Shown piece after piece: positions 24,137-35,497 of a stretch of 64,000 nt of DNA (position 1 is its first letter; each line of letters opens with the position of its first letter). The notes under the pieces were generated by a model. That model saw only the letters and a program-made list of their open reading frames with translations, did no database searches and was not told the origin of the DNA. Origin of the DNA: Plasmodium coatneyi (lineage: Eukaryota; Apicomplexa; Aconoidasida; Haemosporida; Plasmodiidae); NCBI RefSeq assembly GCF_001680005.1, contig NC_033560.1, positions 1,456,522 through 1,520,521 of the forward strand. Reading direction: 5' to 3'. Made by a program: the position numbers and the translations under genes.

Positions 24137-25676
24137 ATGTCAGCAGGAGATGTAAGGGAATATAATATTGTGAGGGTTGCTTCTTCACTTCCTTTCCTTT
24201 CCTTTCCTTTCCTTCTTTTGTACAATACAAAGAGGAGCACATAAAAGGGGCACATACTGCACATGTAATTTTTTATACGTTGTACAGGAGGAATGCACAA
24301 ATACATATATACCTTTAAATATACTTGTAGGATGTAATTTTGAATAGTTTACCTTCGAAAGTCAATTTCTATGATGAATTTAAAAATAGTATGGGAAACT
24401 GTGAAGATAGGTCCTCCGAAAATATTGAAGGACTCGAAGGTGTACTCGAAAATATGACAGATCTTGTTGAGCAGATTAAAAGTGCCTTCTGTTTTGTGTC
24501 GGGAATGAAGAGATACAAGAGTTATCCATCCTACTGTGACCGCTGCGGTTTTTTGTACTATTGGATAGGAGAACAAATATGGGACGAACTGAAAAGTGAG
24601 ACAAATGGAAGGGACCAGTTCAAGAGCCTAATGAACAAGGTTTGTTTAAAAATAAACGAAACATATCAAGATCAAAGGTGTAAAGTTACTTGTGACGAAA
24701 TTGAAAGAGAAACTTTCGAACAAAGAAAAATCATATTCGATTTCTTCCATAACCGTGGTGCTATAGAAGGTCATTTAGAGGGAACCTGGCCCCAATGTAA
24801 CGAACAGTGGTCCACTTACAAGAAGAACATTGAAGCAGCATGTAAAGCTGTACAACAATATTGCGAACCCGGCGGGCAGGGTAAAAAAAGTAGTGATCCG
24901 TATTGTGAGAATTCTTATTTAACATACGGAGCTTACTGTAGAGGGAGGCTAACAGCAATGGAGTGTAAATCACCACAAATTCCAGAAACAGAGAAGGAAG
25001 ATACGACATGCTATTTTGCAGATGCAAATTTAAAAACATTCCAGGAGAAGTTACGTGATGCTACCACCACCACGGCTTTTTCATCTATCATTGGTACCTT
25101 AGCAACAATAGGTGCACCATTCCTCTTATATAAGGTAAAATAATACGTATAATTAAAGAGCCAAATAATATAAGTAATAGTATTTCATTCCTTAGACCCT
25201 CCCTTTCCTTCCTCCTCCTTAGACCATCCCCTTCCTTCCTTCTCCGTAGACCCCCTTCCTTCCTCCTCCTTAGACCCTCCTTTCCTTAGACCTCCTTTTC
25301 CTTCCTTAGAACACTTCCTTTCCTTCCCTTCTTAGACCTCGCTTCCTTCTAACACCGTTTTTTTCCTTTAACTTGTCTTTTAACCCGCCCATCCCTTCAG
25401 TATAAACCATGGTCTTCTTGGTTTGGTAACCACTCTTCTGGAAATGGAGGAAGAAGAGCAAGAAATAAAAGGTCCACAAGGAATGAATTTGATACACTCA
25501 CAGAAAACAGTTCAACATTCGATTCAACGGACACTTCCACAATAGGTCCCACAGAGAATTCCACACTGCGCTCTGCTGCTGCTTACACAGAGCAGCCTAA
25601 CAGGGGAGAAAGAAGAGCAAGAGCAAAAGGAAATAATGAATCAGGTCGTCCAAAAATAGGCTATCAAAATATGTAA
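24137..25676 (+). CDS. KIR protein, single domain
   Basis: The exons are 24137-24151 (MSAGD|GTAAGG), 24331-25134 and 25401-25676 (364 aa), phase 0. Exon 2 starts DVILNSLPSKVNFY. It carries the KIR core CGFLYYWIGEQIWDEL, a K/E-rich helix, paired cysteines and the membrane segment ending LATIGAPFLLYK. The tail starts YKPWSSWFGNHSSGNGG, has RNKRST and an S/T-rich part, lacks the STIYNG motif, and ends KIGYQNM. Unlike most siblings, intron 2 is pyrimidine-rich, built from 'ccttccttagaccctcctt' repeats instead of TA/TG. The core resembles domain 2 of the gene at 17025. Confidence 0.88.
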
Positions 25677-26281
25677 CATCACATCGTAATGTAACACCAT
25701 CCTATATGTAACACACATTAGAATGTGAAATGTTCCTTTCCTGCGTGAACATAATGAAGTGCGACATTAATACAATGTCAGAAGCAAAAATGACCATTCT
25801 TCCTTTTTCGCCCTTCTTTCCCTTAAACGCTAATTTTTTTTTTTTCCTTTCCTTCCTTCTCCTTTTTTTTTTTTTTTTTTTATTCCTTCCTTTTTTTCTC
25901 TTCATATTTTTTCTTTCCTTTTTTTCCTTCCTACATTTGTATGTGTATGAATAAGTCTCCATCAAGGGAAAAAATACTCCCAGAAAGGGGCGCGCAAAGA
26001 AGAAAAAAAAAAAAAAAAAGAAAGGTGCTGACATCTTTAAAGAAATATTGGTGTATTTAAAAATGGTGAAAAAAAAATTTACGAAGTTAAAATTTTTGTA
26101 ACAAAATAAATAAGCATTTTTTTTAATTCTTCAATAAAGAAGAAATTTATCCCCAAACAAATCAAACTAAAGTGGGTAAGAAAATTTTTTTTTTCACTTC
26201 CACTTATATCAGGTACACATTGAACATGTAAACACTTTCATACACAAAACAAAAAAAAAAAGGAAAAATAGTTAATACACC
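25677..26281. other. Convergent intergenic region between KIR and SICA
   Basis: KIR 3' flank, poly-T and poly-A runs (25828-25925, 26000-26020). The KIR (+) and SICA (-) genes converge here. No gene is seen. Confidence 0.55.
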
Positions 26282-29200
26282 CTAAACCCGGAACCCTGAA
26301 CATTGAACCTCTTCCTTAGGAACATCAACCATAGGAAATTCATCCTTAGGAACAAAATTTTCCTCCCTATATCCGGAATCTGAACTTGGAACCTCTTCCC
26401 CAGTAAACTGTTTCTTAGGAACATCCTCCTTAGGAAGAAAGTCTTCCTGCCTAAACCCGGAATCTGAACTTGGAACCTGTTCCTTAGAACAATATTCCTT
26501 AGGAACGAAGTCTTCCTCCCTAAACCCGGAATCTGAACATCGAACCTGTTCCTTAGAAACATCTTCCTCAGTAACATATTCTCCTTTTATGAATTCACTT
26601 CCCATAAATTCTTGAACCAAAATGGCAAAAAAGTCCTCCTTTCTCGAATGAAGGTTGCCCTTTTGACATTCATCTAAGACTTCTAAATGAATATCAATAA
26701 TCATGCGGCGACGACGTACACCACGACGAGGAGCACGACCAGCAGCACGTTTTTTCCTCCTTTTTTTAAGCGTAGAACGAGGTTTGCGTTCCTTTACTAA
26801 GGTATATTCATGTGGACCATCTTTGTCGTCCATAGGGTCAACAATCTGCTGTTCTAAGGATGGACCACGTACATGATGAGCTCTTCTGTAACGTTTTCTA
26901 TTTTTACGAAGAATTCCAAAGTACTACAAAAAAAAAAAAAAACAGGGAAAAAATGTTTCTTTAATAGGGGTGAAACGTTTTGTTCACACGCAATAGTAAT
27001 TACTACTTCAAACCCAAGTTTGAAGTCCTACACGTACACCCTAAAATACGAAATCCTATACAAACGCACTCCTAAAATGCGAAATCCTCCTACACATAAC
27101 CCCCTAAAATGCGAAATCCAACACACACACCCCTAAAATGCGAAATACAGCACACCTCCGCACTGATTCATGTACCATTATTTTTTTTCATTTTTTCTTT
27201 TTTTCTGTTTTTCTTATCTTATTTTTTTGTTTTTGTTTTTTTTTTCTTTCTTTCTTTATTTCTTTCCTCCTTTCTTTTTCTTTTTCTTAAGCTTCATTTT
27301 TTTCCTTCTTTTTTTTTTTCTTCTTTCTTTTCTTTCTTTCTTTCTTTCTTTTTTTTTTCTTTTCTTTACCTTCAACAGCAGACAAATTATGACAGAAAGA
27401 CCAATGAAGACGGGAATGGTAGGAAGGTATGGAAGGACGGGGTTGTCCTTCATGTCAATAAGTTCGGCAGGAGAAGGGGTAACTGGAATTGATCCATCAC
27501 TACCACCACCTCTACCAAGAGCAGGTTTGAGCGGTTGAACGGAAGATTCTGGGGTCTCTTCACGAATTTCTTCATTTTTATCAGTTTTGTCAGTGGTTTC
27601 ACTGTCATTCTTCTTAGCAACACCCTCCTGGTCACCAGTTGAAGAAGGAGTATGGGTGTCTGTTCCTGTGCTTGGAGTTTGGGATATGGTACTTGGATCT
27701 GTAGGAGCGGGTTCAAAAGTTATTCCATTTTTACCAATATCAGAGAGCTAAACACCTGGGGGAAGACTGTCATCATCGTCAGTATGATCAGATATTGCTC
27801 CCAAGGATTTGGCAGATGTAAACCCTGCAGTTATATGGACACTACTGGGACCACCCTGAGTATTAGTTTTTTCAGCATTATCCTTACATGCACTTTCCTC
27901 ATCTTTCTCCTTACCTGTATGTGGATGTACTACTGGTGCTGGTGCATCTGCCGATGGTTTGGCCAGAGGAACGTCTTCGGTCGGTTTTGCTGCTGCAGCA
28001 GGTTTGACTGCTACAGAACATAGATCTTCCAGAGTCTGCTCTATTTCTTTAAATCCTTCATTCTTCGTGGAATTTGTTTCTGTTCCTTCCCATAGGTCTG
28101 TCCCATTTATTTCGTACTTGGTGCAGTTATATCTTTTACATTCATCACATTTACCCTCCGTACACTCACTTGTCTGGAAACCTTTTCCGGCAGTAAATGC
28201 TTTTTGCACGTCGTCCTCTGAGATACGACATTTATCCTTTACTTTTTCAGCGAAGGCATTTAATATTAGGCATCCAATAGTTCTTTTGAAATCCCTGTTG
28301 TCTTCCGCCTTCCTTTTCTTTTCGTCCTCACGTTCATTCTTTTTACCATCATTTAAATCACTCTTATCTATTCCAGTGTTGTATATATGTTTTAATCCTG
28401 CAGTAATAAACTTGCAAGCCTCTTTCTCTCTGTTAGTGACTGTTTTACCATTTGACCCTGAAATATTATTACAATAACTATCCATACTTACTTCATTCTT
28501 AGTTATGTCCTCGGCAAACATCTTAACCCGGTAATCAATGTCCCCCCAAAATTGGGCCTGTCCAAAGGAAGGAGGACGGAAACACATATGTATGTGTATA
28601 CTCAGTGCATATGCATAAAAATTAATGATCGCCCTACCCTTTTGTGCTAGTATACATAAGCAGCACTAGGCACTGAATTAACCGCGATTAAAGTGTATAG
28701 TAATGATTCTTACCTCGGTTGGCTTCTGTCCATGTTCTGTTCTATTTGTTTCCCATTTATTTGTTACTTCTTCTAAGCGATTCTTAAGGTCCCCATCGCA
28801 AGGATCACCTGTCGGTGCTGTTGGTTGGGAGTGCCCAGGACGTGACTGCGGCGTTAGTTGCGTATCCTTATTCTGTCTATCGATGAGGCGTGCTGGTAGG
28901 AATTTTTCCATGGCTTGTTCCAGGGCTGCTTGTACTTCCCGCTTCAATTCCTCCCCTATTTCCCCATCCCCGTGGACTTTGTTCCTTGCTAATCGTGAGG
29001 CATTCACTGCATCCTCGACATTCTTCAATAAGTTCCCCAGAGCACCCTTCGGCAAATTGCCACTGTCTTTCCCTATGTCCAAGTCTTTAAGGTCGTCGAC
29101 TGTTATTTCTAAAATTTTCAGTGCTTCCCGCCTATTTTCCCTTTTTTCCTTTTCACTTTTTTTCCAGCAAGCTTGCTGCCCCTCTTTCTCTATTCTGTCA

Positions 29201-30661
29201 AGTTTGTTCTTTCCTTTTATTCGTGCCTGTAACCCATGTACATTCCCCCCTGCCCACTTATATTTATTTATCCATTCACTAATTTCACCCCATATGAACT
29301 TTCCCCCTAAATTTAAACTCCCGACATCTACTTCATTACAGAATTGATTCCCACTTCCCCTATCCCCAACACTTTGCCTCATTTCTTCCCTACCATCTCT
29401 AACGGTTGTTGCTACTTCTTTCAGGTCACAATGTGTGCTCAACATCCTTATTATAATCACATTTCCTAACAGGCATCTATAGTAAGATTGTAATTTCTCT
29501 TCGTTCATTTTTCCTTCCCCCTTTATACTCCGTTCCCATTGGTCGAGCGATCCATCTATCTTTTTTCTCACGAATCCATCCATCCAGTAGAACATTCTTA
29601 ATAATAATTTGCATAACTCTTTTTGCCTGTTCTTGTTGGCGCCCCTCAACGTGGAACACTTCCCTTGATCATTTCCCGCATCGCTCTCTACATTTTTCAT
29701 CATATCCTTAAAAACTGTATCTAAATCTTCCCATACTTCTACCTGTAGAATGAATTATCATAAACATATGTGTATATACGCATTGCTCCTATATAAAGTA
29801 TACTATGAATTATTCTTCATTAATATAACTTCCATATTACTATTCCTTATTCTTATTTTTAAGGTCCCTTACATTTATGTTTTTCCTGTCCACGCCAGTC
29901 CTTGCCCGTAACAAACTTAGCAGTAATTTCATGAAGAATGGTGAACCCACGGATTTTGCATTAGCGATTTTCCCGTCTTGTTTTTGTGGTTGTTGTGGTG
30001 GTTGTAGGCCGGTTGTTAGGTCGTTGGTAGGTGGGACTACCTGTTGTGCTATTTCGTCCAGTGCACCAAATATTCTTCTCACATTTTCATCCACTTCTGC
30101 ATATTCGTTATCATCTTCCCTTGTTAGTTCTGTCTTTCTATCTTTCTCATTACAATCATTCCTTGAAGGTATATTTTCGTACCTACGCTTAATATCTGCA
30201 TTTTCCGTTAACCAATTAAAACCTTTATATAGGATGCTTTTCTCTTCTACAAAAACAACATCCTTAGTTTCGAGCAGACATTCAGTAGACGTCGTGTCCT
30301 TTATTAAAGTTCTGTTTATTTCATTCATTGCGTGCAGTAAGTATTTAATAATGTCCACTGTATGACAATTATTCCACTGTAACATTGATATCCATATTTT
30401 CAATACGAAACAGCGCAGATAATATTTCATGTTATGTTCTATATTCGTAGATTTATATTCGTCCCCATGGTTATAGAGCATATTTATTGTTCCCCTAAGA
30501 AAGTGGCATAAATCCTTATGTTTTGACATGTCGCGTATTACACCATCTCCAACCTTCTTTTCACAGAACGTATATAATGTATCCTCATCATTATTAATAT
30601 TGCTACTTATCTCATCCTTGAATTCTTTAAAAAACCCCTCTATTAATCCTATTGGAGGATC
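26282..30661 (-). pseudogene. SICA-type variant antigen gene with in-frame stop (short form)
   Basis: Minus-strand exons are 30661-29873, 29742-28714, 28557-27370 and 26923-26282, all phase 0 with GT/AG. Exons 1-2 are Cys-containing SICA-like extracellular modules (LCHFLRGTINMLY; KELCKLLLRMFYWMDGF). Exon 3 has a SICA beta-type module (GCLILNAFAEKVKDKC, then CTEGKCDECKRYNC), an S/T/P stalk and the membrane segment PTIPVFIGLSVIICLLLK. The last exon is the conserved cytoplasmic domain (YFGILRKNRKRYRRAHHVRG, RRMIIDIHLEVLDECQ) ending in four copies of a repeat around SSDSGFREEDF. TAG at 27750-27748 falls between the beta module and the stalk. A 57-base in-phase GT/AG segment (27755-27699) spans the stop and might be a mini-intron. 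A bare first exon (MMSN) is possible at 30934-30923. Few exons suggest a short, type II-like SICA gene. Confidence 0.82.
27040..27152 (+). repeat. Tandem repeat inside last SICA intron
   Basis: Four copies of 'cctaaaatgcgaaatcc' separated by 'tacaca(aacg)c' spacers lie between the membrane exon and the cytoplasmic exon of the SICA gene, beside a 200-base T-rich tract (27179-27365). Confidence 0.8.
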
Positions 30662-31139
30662 CTACAGGAAAAAAAGCACGTACACGCACACTTTCCTTTC
30701 CGTTGTTCTTTAATTCATATACTCATCAGGACAATAATTAATGTACGAAATGCCTATTTATGGTTCCATAAGAACAATATAATCCATTTTACATTCCCGC
30801 CCCCCTTTTCCGTTCTCCAACTACTCCTTAAACTGTTCCATGTTCTGTGTGTGCTCATTTTGTTCCTTTCACTCTATTCAATGAAATTTTTTTGCTTATC
30901 AAATTAAGAATGCAATAATAACATTACTCATCATTAAGTACTATGCATATACTGTCTACACAGAGAACGTACATACACCCATTGATCCTTCTTTATTCCT
31001 GAATTCTTTTTTTCTTTCTTCCTTCTTTTTCATTTTTTCCATTTTTTTTATTGCTTTTTTTTTTTTTTTTTTTTTTTTACTACATTAGATGCTAAATACC
31101 AGATCATAGTGTTGCTCAAAAACCGAAAATAACCTTATT
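30662..31139. other. Likely 5' region of the SICA gene
   Basis: No firm coding exon. A minus-strand ATG ATG AGT AAT followed by GTTATT (30934-30921) is a possible first exon in phase 0 with the exon at 30661, resembling small first exons of the KIR genes. A T-rich run is at 31005-31078. Confidence 0.35.
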
Positions 31140-32590
31140 ATTATACCTAAATCCGAAAACCGAAATCCAATTCATATACCCATACACATTAAACATAAAT
31201 CCGAAATCCAATTTCCATACACTAAAAGCTGAACACTAAACCCTAAATCCAACTCCTGCACTCGGAATCTTCAACTTAATACCCATAATCCTATACCCAA
31301 AACCTGAAACCTCTATTTTAACACCCTTAAACCCTACACTCACACACTGAACCCTTATTCTAACACCCTGAACCCTTCATTCCAATACCCGAAACCCCAC
31401 TCCTACAGCCTGATCCATTCACCCTAATACCCAATACAACACTCCTTCTTCTTCCTTCTTCCTAATCTTCTTTACATTCCTTCTTCCTTATCTTCCTTCA
31501 CCATCTCCCCCTTAAGTAGCTAAGTACCATTCCACACTGTATCTCCATAACCTAGAAAAAAACCTTATCCCCACACCATGAACACTACTCTCACAAATGG
31601 AACCTTACTCTCACGAAAGGAACCCTACTCCCACACCCTAAACATTCATTCTAACACCCTGAACCCTTTATTGTAACACCGCTAAACCATCATTCTAACA
31701 CCCGCAACCCTTCATTCTAACACCGCTAAACCATCATTCTAACACCCGGAACCCTTCACTCTAATACCCGGAACCCTTCATTGTAACAACCTGTACCCTA
31801 CTCTAACACTCGGAACCCTACTCATACACCCTGAACCTTCACTCTAATACCGAACACAACTCTCCTTCTTATTCCTTCTTCCTAATCTTCTTTACTTTCC
31901 TTCTTTTTTCCTTCCTTTTTTTCCTTTCCTTCCTTTTATTACCTTCCTATCTTTCATTCTTCCTTATCCTTCTTCCCCTTCCCACCTCTAAGGGGCTAAG
32001 CCGTAGGCCATAATGTTGTTGAAATGACCTAGAAAAGAACCTTACCCCCACACCCTGAACCCTGTTCTCATAACCTTAAACCTACTCCCATACACTGCAA
32101 CCTCCTTTTTTTTCTTTCTTTTCTTCTTTTTCTTTTTCCTTCCTTCATTCATTATTCTTTTTTCCTTCTTTTTGCTTTTTTCTATCTTCTCTAAATTCTT
32201 TTCTTCTCTTTCATTCATTTTCTTTTTCTATTTCTCTAAAGAAAAAAAATTAAAGCAAAAAAAACTCTTCCATACAACCTTCCGTTCTCTCCTATATGGA
32301 TTTCACATTCTTTCTTGACACTTCTTTCTTTCATTGCTTTTTTTTTTCCACTCTTTCTTTTTTTTTTTTTTTTGCTCCTTCCTTATTCCTTTTTCCTTAA
32401 CAAAAAGAATATTCCTCTAATAAGCTAAATACCAGGCCATATTGTTATTCCATAAGCTAGAAAAAAAACCTTATTCCCTAACCTTAAACATATTCCCACA
32501 ATCTGAAGCTTCACTTTAATATCCCGAACCTTCATTGCAACAGCCCGAAATCATCATTCTAATAACGGGAACCTTCACTCTAACACCCTA
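31140..32590. repeat. Degenerate telomere-like repeat block
   Basis: Long stretches are made of decayed CCCTAAA / CCCTGAA units, such as 'caccctgaacccttcattct' and 'aaaccctaaatcc', spaced at irregular 20-40 base intervals and broken by T/C-rich DNA (31440-31540, 31860-31990, 32100-32400). The C-strand is on top, the opposite orientation to the terminal telomere. No gene is seen. Confidence 0.65.
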
Positions 32591-33660
32591 AACCTTCATT
32601 TTAACATCCTAACAACATCATTCTACCACCCTAACAACATCATTCCATAACCCTAACAACATCATTCTACCACCCCCTAACAACGTTCCTTCGACCCATG
32701 TACTACCTAGTAACCTTCCTACCACCCCTAACAACCTTCCTACCACCCCTAATAACCTTCCTACCACCCCTAACAACCTTCCTACCACCCCTAACAACCT
32801 TCCTACCACCCCTAACAACCTTCCTACCACCCCTAACAACCTTCCTACCACCCCTAACAACCTTCCTACCACCCTAACAACATCATTCTACCACCCCTAA
32901 CAACATCATTCTACTACCCCTAACAACATCATTCTACTACCCCTAACAACATCATTCCATAACCCTAACAACATCATTCTACCACCCCCTAACAACCTTC
33001 CTACCACCCTGACAACATCATTCTACCACCCCTAACAACATCATTCTACTACCCCTAACAACATCATTCTACTACCCCTAACAACATCATTCCATAACCC
33101 TAACAACATCATTCTACCACCCCCTAACAACGTTCCTTCGACCCATGTACTACCTAGTAACCTTCCTAGCACCCTACCACCTAACAACCCTTCCACCTAC
33201 CATCTAACAAGCTTCCTTCCACCACCACTAACAACCCACCTACCACGCTACCAGCTAACAACTTTTCTTCCACCACCCTAATAACCCACCTAACAATCAT
33301 CCTTAACACCACCCACCACCACTCCTAACAACCTTCCTTCCACCACCCTAATAACCCACCTAACAATCATCCTTAACACCACCCACCACCACTCCTAACA
33401 ACCTTCCTTCGACCCACCTACTATCTAACAACTAACTTCCCACCTACCACCCTAACACCATTCTACCACCCTGACATCCCTACCAACCTTTCTTCCACCC
33501 AACTAACAACCCACCTATCACCCACCTAACAACCCACCTACCACACACCTAACAACCCACCTACCACCCACCTAGCACCACCTTCCTTCCAGGCCTAACG
33601 CAACCTTTCTTCCATATAACACCTAACAACCTTCCTTCAACCGACCACCTAACGGCCTTC
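32590..33660. repeat. Minisatellite array, CCACCCCTAACAACCTTCCTA type
   Basis: A 21-base unit 'taccacccctaacaacctt' plus 'cc' is repeated in near-perfect tandem at 32715-32875. It is flanked by variants with 'catcatt' instead of 'ccttcc' and by larger duplicated blocks ('cgttccttcgacccatgtac' occurs near 32684 and 33130). The 255-base minus-strand open frame here is a by-product of the 21-base period. Confidence 0.88.
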
Positions 33661-35338
33661 CCTTCCATGTACCATCTAACAACGTTCCTCGTTAGACAAA
33701 TCTTTCCATACGGAGTCGTGCACTATATGATGGGGTTAGATAATAATGTGCCCACGCATAGTGCTAGTGCAGTGCAATGCATCTACCATTCACCACTATC
33801 CAAACACCCCTTTAATGAACAAAAAATTTCCCTTCCTTTCACAGGAAGTGCAGGTGCTGAAAGTAGGTGCTCCGTTTAGCCTGTCCTTAGCCTATCCATA
33901 CCAACATGTATAAGACTGGTGTACATTGAACTTGTATGGATTGAACTGGTATGGATTGGACACAATCAATACCTCCACCCACCCCCGACATGTCGATGGG
34001 GATGAGGAGGAGGAATGGCACCATGAAAAAAGGGGGTCCCCTGTGGGGAGTTGTACACATAGGTAAGTAGGAACAGCACCACATATATACGTAGAAGGTT
34101 GTGTCGGAAACATCCCCCATCCTTTCCTCCTTTTAGGAGGTAGTAGTAGTGGAAACCTTCCCTTCTCCCCCCTTTAGGAGGTGGTTGTAGTGGTAACACA
34201 TAGTCCCCTGTCCCCCTTTTTAGGAGATGGTTGTAGTGTGGGAACATCCTCCATCCCTTTCTCTTTTAAGAGGTTGTAGTGGGGGAAACATTGCTTTCCC
34301 CCTTTTTTGGGGGGGGAATCTTTTGTAAATGTGTACAAATCTGGAACAATGTGGAGACGACGACGATGTAGGGGAGAGGAACGTATTATACCACACATGA
34401 TAGACGTCACATTTTTTTGGGGGGGAATGTTTTGTAAATGTGTGTACATATATGTATGGGAGATCGACGACGATGTAGGGACGATGCTCCCCCATCCTTC
34501 CCCTTTCTCTTTTTATGCGTGTGTTTCACAATTTAAGTGAAATATTTATAATTTAACGAAAAAGAAGAAAAGGAAAGATGGAAGGAAAGAATGAAAGAGG
34601 AAGGGGAAAAAATGCGCATGCGCACATTAGTATATGTAGAATATAATCTACACTTAACAGAAAAGAAAAGGAAGGAAGGAAGGGAGTGGTTCATTTTAAA
34701 AGGGAAGCGGAAAGGAAGGGAATTTACTTTCCGTACATATAATTTGTACAATATTATTTATTAATGAATTTTTAACAATATTTTCTAATCAATTCTTAAT
34801 GAACATTCCTCCCCCTTCTTTTAAAACATAACAATTAAAACTTAGACGAACAAAATATATATATGATGAAAACTTTTCGCAATAGGAGATATTGCGCTTC
34901 CTCCCCCTTCATATGTAATAATAACTAAATGTTGTATATATTAATCCAGTGCTTCCAATAATCCACTATAACGGAGCATTATAGTGTATGGAAGAACGAT
35001 ATACACATGAGAATTTCGGTTCCTCTACTTTGTATATTTGCTATTTGAAGAATAACTTTGTTTTATATTTCTTCATTATTATTATTATGTGCACATATTA
35101 TGAAATGATTTTGATGTGTACATATATATATAATGTGTTAAAACCAATTAGGAATTTAGGAGTAGATATATATATTTGCGAAAAAAAATAAAAACTCCAT
35201 AGGAGGACATAATCATCATTTAGCAAGCAAATTTTTTTTCTGTACTTTATTATTTTCCCACAAAAAATTCTATATAAATGCATATGAATAATACTTAAAA
35301 GTGAATTATACAAAGAACACTATGCATAACCAATAACA
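33661..35338. other. Intergenic region upstream of KIR at 35498
   Basis: Positions 34128-34500 hold imperfect repeats of 'ttttaggaggtggttgtagtg' and two copies of a 'gaatsttttgtaaatgtgt..gacgacgatgtaggg' block (near 34317 and 34427). Positions 34616-34660 resemble the upstream strings at 22772. No gene is supported. Confidence 0.5.
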
Positions 35339-35362
35339 ATGACGAAGATGTCGCCACAACAG
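35339..35362 (+). other. Apparently orphaned KIR first exon
   Basis: ATG in the usual 'aacaATG' context encodes MTKMSPQQ and ends CAG|GTTCGTCC, the same donor as the first exon of the KIR at 45588. I find no AG acceptor upstream of the 35498 exon that gives phase 0, so it may no longer join the gene. Confidence 0.4.
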
Positions 35363-35497
35363 GTTCGTCCATACATTCCTTCAGAAAAGTGATCATGCAC
35401 ATATGCGCATATTACATATTATTTGTATAATGTACTATGGTTACTAAAAAAAAAAGTATGGGCACTTATATCTTTTACTAATTATCTCCTTAAAAAA

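Noticed and set aside
27170..27538. 122-codon plus-strand open frame opposite the SICA gene
   Set aside because: Its first two-thirds is a T-rich intron tract, and the rest is antisense to the SICA stalk and membrane exon.
28703..29347. 214-codon plus-strand open frame inside the SICA locus
   Set aside because: It is the shadow of SICA exon 29742-28714; the minus frame has SICA-like cysteines and phase-consistent splice sites.
32618..32872. 84-codon minus-strand open frame of repeated VVGRLLG
   Set aside because: It is a by-product of a 21-base minisatellite, without start context, splice signals or homology.
32690..33600. Possible CRISPR-like array
   Set aside because: Units are contiguous without unique spacers and the genome is eukaryotic; it is a minisatellite.
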